NCBI RefSeq assembly: GCF_012427845.1
Contig: NZ_CP038498.1
Span: 2,604,001 to 2,668,000, forward strand
Reading direction: 5' to 3'
Origin: Pectobacterium punjabense
Lineage (GTDB): Bacteria > Pseudomonadota > Gammaproteobacteria > Enterobacterales > Enterobacteriaceae
DNA: 64,000 bases
A model generated the notes under the pieces. The model saw only the letters and a list, made by a program, of their open reading frames with translations. It made no database searches and was not told the DNA's origin. Shown one piece after another: positions 29,419 through 37,321 of this stretch. The position numbers and the translations under genes are program-made. Positions within the stretch are counted from its first letter, which is position 1. Every line of letters starts with the position of its first letter.

Positions 29419-29754
29419 CCTCGTTTTCACGGGCGCTCACCTCTCACCTCTGGGCGCCCATCATCTGATCCCCATCATTTAACGTACGTTGCCCACAGTG
29501 CAAATTCGCAGAGTCATAATATACTTAACAAATGAATGCTTTTGGTCATCGGCACGAGCGCTTGCAGCGAGTCAAGCCAGACAACTAATTTCCTGAAGAA
29601 AAAATAACATTAGAAATTAGTAACAACAGATAAGTGTCCTCACTAATTATTTCAGAAATATTGCCGTTAATTAAAGAGCATTAATCGCTTTTCAGTGAGT
29701 TCATGGATCTAAAAACATCATATTTATGCTTGCTTATACTAAAAGGATCAATAA
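29419..29754. other. Spacer between the two Aer-like genes
   Basis: 336 bases. A GGGCGC/GCGCCC stem near 29428-29460 may terminate the first gene. The rest should hold the promoter of the second gene; no clear sigma-28 boxes were seen. Confidence 0.4.
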
Positions 29755-31308
29755 ATGCGTAAGAATTTTCCTGTCAGTGATATTCAGTATTTATTAGATG
29801 AAAAAGCCAAGCTAATGTCGGTTACGACCACCGATAGCCATATCACTTATGCAAATGACGATTTTATTGATGCCAGTGGTTACGACTTTGAGGAGATTCT
29901 CCACCAACCTCATAATATCGTTCGCCACCCAGACATGCCCCCACAGGCGTTTGCCGACATGTGGGCAACGCTGAAGGCCGGTAAAATCTGGACTGCTGTC
30001 GTCAAGAATCGCCGTAAGAGTGGTGATTACTATTGGGTGAAAGCAAGTACAACACCGCTGATGAAGGAAGGGAAAATAACCGGGTATATGTCGGTGCGAA
30101 CGCGTGTGTTACCGGAAGAAGTTCGACAAGCAGAGTCACTTTACCGCCGAATGAACGAGGATAAATTAAAAAACCGTCGGCTCTATCAGGGATTATTGAT
30201 TTATAAAGGGCCGTTAAAACTTCTTAGCTTATTTAAAGTCATTCCCGTACGTTGGCGGATACGAAGCTACATTTTCCTTTTCATGCTCTTCACGCTACTT
30301 TTCTTACTTACTACCCTTCCTCTTACTACACCGCTACTCGTTTTTGTTTTAGTGCTACTCGCTGGAGCGACAATAACCAGTGAATTATTAGTTCAGCACC
30401 TGGCAAAACCACTAGAAAAAATTCTCCACCAAGCTATTAATTCTGCATCTGGGCAGGCAGATAATTCGTTTCAACTTAATAGAGTGGACGAAGTCGGTAT
30501 GCTATTACGCGCCGTCAATCAATCCGGTATGAATTTCCGCACGTTTGTCGATGATGTCAACGGCAAGCTGGTAGAATTGCGTCACGCCTGCGGCGAGATT
30601 GCATCGGGGAATTACACGCTAAGTCAGCGCTGCGAAGATACCTCACAAAGTTTGCAATCTACCGCTTCCTCAGTGGAACAACTCACCGCGACGATTAAAA
30701 GTAACGCTTCGGCTACCCAGTTAGCGACACGCTGTGCCAGTGATGCCAATCAGGCCGTCGATGCGGGAGAGAAAGCAGTCAGTCAGGTAACGGACACCAT
30801 GGCGACCATGACTCGTTCCAGTAAAGAGATCACCGATATCATCAGCGTGCTGGATAATCTGGCGTTCCAGACAAATATTCTGGCGCTCAATGCGGCTGTA
30901 GAAGCCGCGCATGCTGGGGAACAAGGCAAGAGCTTCGCCGTTGTTGCGGGGGAAGTCCGTATTCTGGCGCAGCGAAGTGCCGCCGCAGCCAAAGACATCG
31001 CAGAGATCATTGATGCTACCATTACCAACATTCACACCAGCGATAAATTGGTCAATCACACCAGCCAGTCAATGCAAAATATACTGACGCAGGTGCAGCA
31101 GGTTACGCAGCTCGTGAATCAAATCAGTCTGGCGACACAAGAGCAATCACAAGGGCTGGGGCAAATTAACTCAGCGGTGAATAACATTGATGAATTAACC
31201 CGCCAGAACACCATTTTGGCTACCCATTCCAGTTCTGCCATCAGCAGCCTGGAACAACAGATTGCTACCATGTCTGAAGCCGTGTCGGTCTTCAGCATCC
31301 CTCGCTAA
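29755..31308 (+). CDS. Aer-like PAS methyl-accepting chemotaxis protein, copy 2
   Basis: 517 residues, the same length as the preceding receptor and colinear with it throughout. PAS domain (HITYANDDFIDASGYDFEEI, RHPDMPPQAFADMW), membrane hairpin near 165-210, HAMP and signalling tip AFQTNILALNAAVEAAHAGE. The membrane segment is the most different part (IFLFMLFTLLFLLTTLPLTT). The ribosome binding site AAAAGGA lies seven to ten bases before ATG 29755. Tandem duplication with divergence; signal probably oxygen or redox, possibly tuned differently. Confidence 0.9.
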   Translation: MRKNFPVSDIQYLLDEKAKLMSVTTTDSHITYANDDFIDASGYDFEEILHQPHNIVRHPDMPPQAFADMWATLKAGKIWTAVVKNRRKSGDYYWVKASTTPLMKEGKITGYMSVRTRVLPEEVRQAESLYRRMNEDKLKNRRLYQGLLIYKGPLKLLSLFKVIPVRWRIRSYIFLFMLFTLLFLLTTLPLTTPLLVFVLVLLAGATITSELLVQHLAKPLEKILHQAINSASGQADNSFQLNRVDEVGMLLRAVNQSGMNFRTFVDDVNGKLVELRHACGEIASGNYTLSQRCEDTSQSLQSTASSVEQLTATIKSNASATQLATRCASDANQAVDAGEKAVSQVTDTMATMTRSSKEITDIISVLDNLAFQTNILALNAAVEAAHAGEQGKSFAVVAGEVRILAQRSAAAAKDIAEIIDATITNIHTSDKLVNHTSQSMQNILTQVQQVTQLVNQISLATQEQSQGLGQINSAVNNIDELTRQNTILATHSSSAISSLEQQIATMSEAVSVFSIPR

Positions 31309-31426
31309 ACCCGCTCTTACGCCGTTACACCTCTTATTTGCAAGCCGTTACTGTCAGTCAGGTAACGGTTTGTCACCGCCCGATTTTCTGATAGCTTAAT
31401 CTGAGGATTTTTCGGAGAAACTATCA

Positions 31427-32419
31427 ATGAAACTGGCAATTTACAGCACTAAGCAGTACGACCGTAAATATCTGGAGCAGGTCAATCAACAGTTTGGCTA
31501 TGAACTGGAGTTTTTTGATTTCATGCTAACATCGCGCACCGCAAAAACAGCCGCGGGCTGTCAGGCCGTTTGCATCTTCGTGAACGATGACGGCGGCCGC
31601 GAAGTGCTGACCGAACTGGCAGAGTTAGGCATCAAAACGCTGGCGTTACGCTGTGCTGGTTTTAACAATGTCGATTTGGAAGCCGCCAAGGAGCTAGGTA
31701 TCAGCGTCGTACGCGTTCCTGCGTATTCCCCTGAAGCCGTCGCCGAACATGCGGTGGGTCTGATGCTGACACTTAACCGCCGTATTCACCGCGCCTATCA
31801 GCGTACCCGTGACGCGAACTTCTCTCTAGAGGGGCTGATTGGGTTCAACATGCATAACCGGACAGCGGGCATTATCGGCACTGGAAAAATCGGCGTAGCT
31901 GCCATGCGTATTCTGAAAGGCTTTGGCATGCGCCTGCTGGCTTTCGATCCCTATCCGAACCCACAGGCATTGGAGCTAGGCGCGGAGTATGTCGATCTCA
32001 AAACGCTGTATGCCAACGCAGACGTCATCTCCCTGCACTGCCCACTGACGCCGGAAAATCACCATCTGCTCAATCAGGCGGCCTTTTCACAAATGAAAAA
32101 TGGCGTCATGATCGTCAACACCAGCCGTGGCGGATTGATCGACTCGCAGGCCGCTATTGATGCGTTGAAGCAGCAAAAAATTGGCGCGCTGGGGATGGAC
32201 GTCTATGAAAACGAGCGCGATCTCTTCTTTGCCGATAAATCTAACGATGTGATCCAGGACGACATTTTCCGCCGCCTATCGGCGTGCCACAACGTACTGT
32301 TTACCGGGCATCAGGCTTTCCTGACCGAAGAAGCGCTGACCAGCATTTCTCAAACCACGCTACAGAATCTGAAAGACATCAGCCAGAACACGCCCTGCGC
32401 CAATCTGGTTACATCTTAA
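31427..32419 (+). CDS. ldhA: Fermentative D-lactate dehydrogenase LdhA
   Basis: 330 residues, one residue longer than E. coli LdhA. It reduces pyruvate to D-lactate with NADH in mixed-acid fermentation. NAD-binding GIIGTGKIGVAAMR, catalytic Arg in NTSRGGLIDS, Glu in GMDVYENERDLFF and His in TGHQAFLTEEA are all present. ATG 31427 follows a weak purine-rich site (GGAGAAA). A perfect 10-bp stem follows the stop codon. In E. coli the neighbour is also ydbH. Confidence 0.95.
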   Translation: MKLAIYSTKQYDRKYLEQVNQQFGYELEFFDFMLTSRTAKTAAGCQAVCIFVNDDGGREVLTELAELGIKTLALRCAGFNNVDLEAAKELGISVVRVPAYSPEAVAEHAVGLMLTLNRRIHRAYQRTRDANFSLEGLIGFNMHNRTAGIIGTGKIGVAAMRILKGFGMRLLAFDPYPNPQALELGAEYVDLKTLYANADVISLHCPLTPENHHLLNQAAFSQMKNGVMIVNTSRGGLIDSQAAIDALKQQKIGALGMDVYENERDLFFADKSNDVIQDDIFRRLSACHNVLFTGHQAFLTEEALTSISQTTLQNLKDISQNTPCANLVTS

Positions 32420-32424
32420 CTTTT

Positions 32425-32450
32425 CCTGCGGCAGTGTAAACTGCCGCAGG
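32425..32450. terminator. Hairpin between convergent ldhA and DUF333 lipoprotein genes
   Basis: CCTGCGGCAG (32425-32434) pairs perfectly with CTGCCGCAGG (32441-32450). It lies in the 33-base gap between two stop codons, so it probably serves both genes, although neither side has a long T run. Confidence 0.7.
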
Positions 32451-32452
32451 AC

Positions 32453-32743
32453 TTACCCTGCCGGACAACTGCCATTCATCAGCGATTGCTCACTACAGCG
32501 CTTGCCATTGGCTAACTGACAGGCCCCCACGCTTGCACCATCAAGCTGTCTGGAAACCGCCATCGTCCCACCAATCAGCGTACAGTTAACGTCAATCGGA
32601 GAACTGCTTTTCAATAGCACGGCGACACTTTCATCATCATTTTGCGTGGTTTTTTGTTGGGTAGCCGCCGTACTTTCACTATGATTGCTGCATCCCGCCA
32701 GCAACAACGCAGCAGCAGTACATAACCATGGCAATAATTTCAT
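32453..32743 (-). CDS. ydbJ: DUF333 lipoprotein, YdbJ-like
   Basis: 96 residues from ATG 32743, where MKLLPWLCTAAALLLAGC is a complete lipoprotein signal and GAGG lies upstream; the frame is open to 32797 but that extension would hide the signal. The C-terminal 50 residues (VNCTLIGGTMAVSRQLDG, then CQLANGKRCSEQSL) are a DUF333 domain with four cysteines. In E. coli a DUF333 lipoprotein, YdbJ, is in the same ldhA-hslJ neighbourhood; hslJ is absent here. Function unknown; the symbol rests on domain plus context. Confidence 0.7.
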   Translation of the reverse strand: MKLLPWLCTAAALLLAGCSNHSESTAATQQKTTQNDDESVAVLLKSSSPIDVNCTLIGGTMAVSRQLDGASVGACQLANGKRCSEQSLMNGSCPAG

Positions 32744-32797
32744 GTTTTGGCCTCGGATCGGGTGGGCTGTCGCTTCCGGCACTACACTTTGCGCCAT

Positions 32798-33289
32798 AGC
32801 CCAGAGAATGACTTTTCAGATAAAGACTATATCCATCAAGCCTCACATCGGCAACCGCGATCGTGAAGTAAAAGGTATACGCCCCTAAGTCGGAACCAGA
32901 GGCGACGACAAAACCATCACTCATCAGTCGAAACGATGTGGCAAACGTCGTGCTTTACTCACGCTAAGCGCACTTCCACGAATTTATCTTTAAAATATGA
33001 GGGTTTATCTATTTTATTAAATAAACTCAGCAGCCAGTATTTTAAATAATTCTAATAATGATTAGATATAAAATCATTTCATTTATCATGATTGCATCTC
33101 TTTCCTTCACTAGAAATAAAAATGCAATTATTGTTTTTTTGATATCTCTAAGATTTATTTATATAAAGAAATCGATAGATAATCATTGCTGAATAAAACC
33201 ACATCGAATAACATCACTCCAGTGCTCTCGGAAAGTAAATAGAGCATAACAGCAATAACATTATCAATAAAATTCAATGAGGTGAAATA
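32798..33289. other. AT-rich spacer without recognised gene
   Basis: About 490 bases. The half from 32980 onward is strongly AT-rich, with several runs of T and A. It should contain the promoter of the cystatin-like gene and, on the minus strand, that of the DUF333 lipoprotein gene. No RNA gene or insertion element was recognised. Confidence 0.4.
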
Positions 33290-33562
33290 ATGTCAGATCA
33301 ACTTCTTGGTGGATGGACTGCTTTTCGTGATTTGGATGATGCAGATAAAGCGCTTTTTAAATCTACCGTACATCTGCTGGGCGTGGCTTACACCCCTTTG
33401 TTTGTCGCAACGCAGGTGGTGTCCGGTACAAACTACTCCTTCCTGACCAAAGGCACGGTAACATCGCCAGATGCACCGCTAAAAATTGTCAAAATCCACA
33501 TTTATAAGCCATTAAGTGGCGATGCGCATATTACTAAAATTGAAGAAATTCTGCCGCAATAA
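33290..33562 (+). CDS. Stefin/cystatin-like small protein
   Basis: 90 residues, no signal peptide. It starts MSDQLLGGWTAF and has ATQVVSGTNYSFLTKG, the first-loop signature (QxVxG) of cystatin-type cysteine protease inhibitors, followed by alternating strands and VKIHIYKPLSGDAHITKI, where the second hairpin normally sits. The N-terminal Gly-Gly matches the conserved cystatin glycine. An approximately 90-100 residue single domain is the stefin size. AATGAGGTGAAATA precedes the ATG and contains a good ribosome binding site. It is a single gene in AT-rich DNA with its own terminator. Inhibition of papain-like proteases is an inference from the fold signature. Confidence 0.7.
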   Translation: MSDQLLGGWTAFRDLDDADKALFKSTVHLLGVAYTPLFVATQVVSGTNYSFLTKGTVTSPDAPLKIVKIHIYKPLSGDAHITKIEEILPQ

Positions 33563-33580
33563 TATATAATTAAAGAGATG

Positions 33581-33625
33581 ACACCACGGTTGGATTACTT
33601 CCCTGTCCGTGGTGTTATTTTATAA
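33581..33625 (+). terminator. Terminator of the cystatin-like gene
   Basis: ACACCACGG (33581-33589) pairs with CCGTGGTGT (33607-33615), followed by TATTTTAT. It begins 18 bases after the stop codon. Confidence 0.8.
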
Positions 33626-33759
33626 TTCAGCTTTTATAGAATGACACTGACTTTCTTAGTTACCCAGACTTTCCTATTTTACTTGAATATCCACTCAAAG
33701 GCGTTTTGACACCGTTTCTTTATATATTGATTGATCATTGATCAAGCAAATCTATGTGC

Positions 33760-34128
33760 TCAGAAAACCAGTAACGCAAAGACTATAATCAACCCATTAA
33801 AGATCGCCGAAACTCCCACTATCACACAACCAGCAGCTAAAATACGCAGCAGAAATCTCTTAACCTCTCCTGATAATTTCCGCGCCAGACGCCAGAATCC
33901 CATGCCAATATTAGCGACATAAATACCATAAAAAACCATAGCGGCTATCGCAAGGTATCCCACCCTAACACTGCCGTCTGTAATGTATGGGACTAAAAGA
34001 TGATCGAGAACAGCCAGAAGCAACGCAATAGCAAGATGCCCAAATGTACCTTCGACTCCGCAGTCTCCACGCGCGATCTTCGCCAGCCAGTGGTTACTTT
34101 TGATATTTTCTGAACGAACAAAAATCAT
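33760..34128 (-). CDS. Uncharacterised small membrane protein
   Basis: 122 residues. After a 25-residue polar N terminus there are three to four hydrophobic segments (FGHLAIALLLAVLDHLLVPY, VGYLAIAAMVFYGIYVANIG, LLRILAAGCVIVGVSAIFNG and a hydrophobic tail). A GGAAGAG site precedes the start. No family was recognised. It lies alone between the cystatin-like gene and ttcA. Confidence 0.55.
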   Translation of the reverse strand: MIFVRSENIKSNHWLAKIARGDCGVEGTFGHLAIALLLAVLDHLLVPYITDGSVRVGYLAIAAMVFYGIYVANIGMGFWRLARKLSGEVKRFLLRILAAGCVIVGVSAIFNGLIIVFALLVF

Positions 34129-34552
34129 AACTCTTCCTTAAGTTAATAACGCCATAAACCAATCTAAACGATGCTTATACACCGAACAACGTAGGAAATG
34201 AATATCCTTTTTTTTCAATAACAAGAAACATAACGCCGACATGAAGCGAGCCATAACGTCATTGCCAGACAACCCTCTGTAGTGATTTGCTGAGCATGAA
34301 ACCATCTGTGCCGAACACGACGTTATGACCTTACCGAAATACAATATTTACGGTTCGTTTTTCTACCTTGAGTGAGCAAAAAGTTAGCGACTCTTTCTCG
34401 TCCATCGGGCAATTGTGGAACACTTCAGTAAAACGATCTGGCATTCGTCGCCGTAATCCGTACCATACACGCCATGATCGTGCAGAGCGTGTTGGCGTCT
34501 GCATTGAACCGTTTTCTATCCGCAACGCCTTTTGCAACGAGCACAGATAAAA
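34129..34552. other. Intergenic region upstream of ttcA
   Basis: About 420 bases between divergent genes. Open frames here (for example on the minus strand at 34138-34344) have no ribosome binding site or recognisable content. It must contain the ttcA promoter. Confidence 0.4.
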
Positions 34553-35488
34553 ATGCAAGAAAATCAACAAATTAACCAGAAACAACAATACAATCTCAAC
34601 AAATTGCAAAAGCGCCTGCGTCGTAACGTCGGCGAAGCTATCGCTGATTTCAATATGATTGAAGAAGGCGACCGTATTATGGTGTGCCTGTCCGGTGGGA
34701 AAGATAGTTTCACCATGCTGGAAATTCTGCGCAATCTGCAACAGAGTGCGCCTGTTAACTTTTCTCTGGTCGCGGTGAATTTGGATCAGAAGCAGCCAGG
34801 GTTTCCAGAACATGTCCTACCGCAATATCTTGATAGCATCGGCGTGGAGTACAAGATCGTCGAAGAAAATACCTACGGTATTGTGAAAGATAAGATCCCA
34901 GAAGGCAAAACCACGTGTTCACTGTGTTCACGCCTGCGTCGCGGGATTTTGTACCGTACCGCGACGGAACTCGGCGCGACAAAAATCGCCCTTGGTCACC
35001 ACCGCGACGATATTCTGCAAACGCTGTTTCTGAACATGTTCTACGGTGGAAAGCTAAAAGGTATGCCGCCGAAGCTGATGAGCGACGATGGCAAACATAT
35101 CGTTATCCGCCCTCTTGCCTACTGCCGTGAAAAAGATATCGAACGTTTCGCAGAAGCACGCCAATATCCGATTATTCCGTGCAATCTATGCGGCTCGCAG
35201 CCAAATCTACAACGTCAGGTGATTAAAGATATGCTGCGCGACTGGGATAAACGCTATCCTGGCCGTATTGAGACCATGTTCAGCGCCATGCAGAACGTTG
35301 TGCCTTCTCATCTTGCCGATCATGCGCTGTTCGATTTTAAAGGCATTCGCCACGGTAGCGACGTGGTGGATGGCGGTGATTTGGCTTTTGACCGTGAAGA
35401 GTTACCGTTACAACCTGCTGGCTGGCAGCCAGAAGATGATGACGAGGTACCGCCACTCGCCCGCCTTGACGTGCTGGAAATAAAATAA
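34553..35488 (+). CDS. ttcA: tRNA 2-thiocytidine synthetase TtcA
   Basis: 311 residues from ATG 34553 ([20 protein letters not shown]), equal to the E. coli length. It catalyses 2-thiolation of cytidine 32 in tRNA using an iron-sulfur cluster. PP-loop ATP-binding motif LSGGKDS, cluster-binding cysteines in [12 protein letters not shown] and PCNLCGSQP. The frame extends seven codons upstream to a TTG without a matching ribosome binding site. Single gene with a strong terminator. ttcA is a known prophage insertion target in E. coli (Rac); no prophage is present here. Confidence 0.95.
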   Translation: MQENQQINQKQQYNLNKLQKRLRRNVGEAIADFNMIEEGDRIMVCLSGGKDSFTMLEILRNLQQSAPVNFSLVAVNLDQKQPGFPEHVLPQYLDSIGVEYKIVEENTYGIVKDKIPEGKTTCSLCSRLRRGILYRTATELGATKIALGHHRDDILQTLFLNMFYGGKLKGMPPKLMSDDGKHIVIRPLAYCREKDIERFAEARQYPIIPCNLCGSQPNLQRQVIKDMLRDWDKRYPGRIETMFSAMQNVVPSHLADHALFDFKGIRHGSDVVDGGDLAFDREELPLQPAGWQPEDDDEVPPLARLDVLEIK

Positions 35489-35534
35489 GCGCGACATTCT
35501 CGTGAGGGAATGGCATTACCGTAAAGAATAGAGA

Positions 35535-35581
35535 CACGGTGGTAAGAAGCAGCGATTGCTATTTCACCACCGTGTTTTTTA
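35535..35581 (+). terminator. ttcA terminator
   Basis: CACGGTGGT (35535-35543) pairs with ACCACCGTG (35566-35574) and is followed by six or seven T residues. Confidence 0.85.
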
Positions 35582-35609
35582 TTGCCGTTTTCTGTTACGT
35601 AGCGTGCCG

Positions 35610-35786
35610 CTATCGGTCTTGCGGTGGTTCAATTACAGGTTCGTGTTCCGGCCCTGTCGGTGGTGGATCAGGAATGGGCGGAGGATCGGGAAGCGGACGA
35701 GGTGTCGGATCGTTCGGTATAATGGGAATCGGTTCAACCGGAACCGTGTCAGCTTGCAGATAATCCGTCGCGTCTTGAGTGAGCAT
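35610..35786 (-). CDS. Proline-rich 58-residue protein
   Basis: A short frame starting MLTQDATDYLQADTVPVEPI and continuing as a polyproline-like tract rich in PDP, PPP and PEP units to EPPQDR. About a third of the residues are proline. The start codon is preceded by GAGGAGG about five bases away, one of the strongest ribosome binding sites in the window. No signal peptide and no cysteine. Convergent with ttcA. Not recognised; it could be an extended periplasm- or partner-binding peptide, but no function is claimed. Confidence 0.6.
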   Translation of the reverse strand: MLTQDATDYLQADTVPVEPIPIIPNDPTPRPLPDPPPIPDPPPTGPEHEPVIEPPQDR

Positions 35787-35907
35787 ATTTTCCTCCTCGG
35801 TGTTGGATAATGTTAAGGCAAATCCAGCTACTGAAGCAGTACAGACATGCGTTACGGCTGGTCAAACAACGCCAGCGCGTTCTCTTAAGCGTAGTAAGCT
35901 AATGAAT

Positions 35908-35944
35908 AAAATGCCAAAGGCATTTTATAACGTCGCTTGCGACG
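35908..35944. repeat. Adjacent small palindromes
   Basis: AAAATGCC/GGCATTTT (35908-35926) and CGTCGC/GCGACG (35931-35944) lie side by side, followed by a CCCGAAGGG stem. They could be a short intergenic repeat or terminator remnants beyond fnrS; not identified. Confidence 0.4.
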
Positions 35945-35993
35945 GCCCGAAGGGTGTGGCTTGGGATGAAATGGAAAGGCCAGATCGAGGGAC

Positions 35994-36113
35994 AAAAAAA
36001 AGCCGACAAAACTGTCGGCATGGTGTGAATCAATTGTGCTATGCAGTAATTCAAAAAAGGAAGTAAGACAATATGGAGCGCAACGCCCATCGCTTGACGT
36101 TGCATTCACCTGC
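35994..36113 (-). ncRNA. fnrS: FNR-regulated small RNA FnrS
   Basis: A 120-base minus-strand RNA beginning GCAGGTGAATGCAACGTCAA and containing GCGATGGGCGTTGCGCTCC and GAATTACTGCATAGCACAAT, which agree with my memory of E. coli FnrS almost base for base. It ends in the stem GCCGACA/TGTCGGC followed by eight T residues. FnrS is an Hfq-dependent RNA made under anaerobiosis that represses aerobic functions such as sodB. Position next to zntB (ydaN) is as in E. coli. Confidence 0.95.
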
Positions 36114-36148
36114 GGGAATGATAGTGCCGCACAACAAGGTAAAAAATG

Positions 36149-36162
36149 TTGATATTGCTCAA
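36149..36162 (-). promoter_or_regulatory. FNR box of the fnrS promoter
   Basis: Read on the minus strand: TTGAGCAATATCAA, one mismatch from TTGAT-N4-ATCAA. Its centre is about 42 bases upstream of the FnrS 5' end, the position of a class II FNR activator site. A TATCAT at 36118-36123 is the likely -10. Confidence 0.85.
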
Positions 36163-36230
36163 TTTACGCGTGGTTTTTTAACCCTTCGCGACAGTTTGTG
36201 AGTATCTACGCTCCCACTCACCGTAAGTCG

Positions 36231-37214
36231 CTATAGCCATTTACTGCGTTTTAACCACCATGCAACGCCGCCAACCAATATCACCAACATCAGGCAGAAC
36301 GTGAAAAAACCAAACGGCGCATCGCCACCGGGAATCCCCCCTAAATTAACGCCAAATAGCCCGGTTAAAAACGTCGTCGGCAGAAAAACCATCGCCAAAA
36401 GCGACATCGTATAGGTGCGGCGGTTCATCGCTTCGGTCATCAAGGCCGTTATTTCATCCGAGAGCACCGTAGTGCGGGCAATACTGGCATCCAGATCCTC
36501 GAGCCCGCGTCCTAGTCGATCGGCAATCTCTTGCATTCTGCGGCGGTCGTCATCCTGCATCCAGGGCAGTTTCTCGCCGGAAATACGGGAGAAAACATCA
36601 CGCTGTGGCGTCATGTAGCGACGTAATACAATAAGCTGTTTGCGGATCAGCGCCAGCTCGCCGCGCGGCGGAATCTTTTGCTCCAGCAAGTCGTCTTCCA
36701 GATCGATGATTTTCTCATGCAAATCATCAATGAACTCGCTGGTATGATCGGTCAATGCTTCCGCAATCGAGACCAGCCAGCTTCCGCTATCTGTCGGGCC
36801 ATTGCCTTCCTTCAAATCGGTAAGAATCTCGTCGATCGCCAGTATTTTACGGCGTCGGGTAGAGATAATCAGCTTGTCGGTAATAAACACGCGAACGGCC
36901 ACCAGTTGATCCGGTCGTGCATTGGCATTCAAGTTAATGCTGCGTAGCGTGATCAGTGTGCCTTCGCCCAAACGCGTCACTCTAGGACGAGCGCTTTCCC
37001 CCGCCAACGCATTGCGTACGCTATCCGGCACCAGTGTCGTTTTATTCAGCCAGCGAGCACTAGCAGGTAATGTAGAGTCGAGGTGCAGCCAACAGGGTTT
37101 CTCGCTGTTGACGACATCCTGCTCACCAATCGGGGTAATCCCGCCCTTTCCATCCAACTGATACGCATGAACCGCACCGCTGTGTTGCAACTCTTTTCCT
37201 GCCAAGGATTCCAC
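36231..37214 (-). CDS. zntB: Zinc transporter ZntB (CorA family)
   Basis: 327 residues, the E. coli length. A long soluble N-terminal funnel domain is followed by two C-terminal transmembrane helices. The signature loop at the pore mouth is [10 protein letters not shown] (GVN, where CorA has GMN), and the protein ends WWLKRSKWL. It mediates zinc flux across the inner membrane. The gene lies directly upstream of fnrS on the same strand, as in E. coli. Confidence 0.93.
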   Translation of the reverse strand: MESLAGKELQHSGAVHAYQLDGKGGITPIGEQDVVNSEKPCWLHLDSTLPASARWLNKTTLVPDSVRNALAGESARPRVTRLGEGTLITLRSINLNANARPDQLVAVRVFITDKLIISTRRRKILAIDEILTDLKEGNGPTDSGSWLVSIAEALTDHTSEFIDDLHEKIIDLEDDLLEQKIPPRGELALIRKQLIVLRRYMTPQRDVFSRISGEKLPWMQDDDRRRMQEIADRLGRGLEDLDASIARTTVLSDEITALMTEAMNRRTYTMSLLAMVFLPTTFLTGLFGVNLGGIPGGDAPFGFFTFCLMLVILVGGVAWWLKRSKWL

Positions 37215-37321
37215 GTCTTGCCTCCAACGGTTTTGCTATCAGTACTGCACTCTGCCAGCCGGAGCGACATCACACCCGCTCCGGCTTTATTACTACATCA
37301 CTCAATGTATGACTACGGTAC

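Noticed and set aside
34331..34813. 160-codon minus-strand frame over the ttcA start
   Set aside because: Antisense to ttcA, no ribosome binding site, composition of a shadow frame.
35539..35763. Glycine/serine-rich plus-strand frame downstream of ttcA
   Set aside because: It is the complement of the proline-rich minus-strand gene and begins inside the ttcA terminator.
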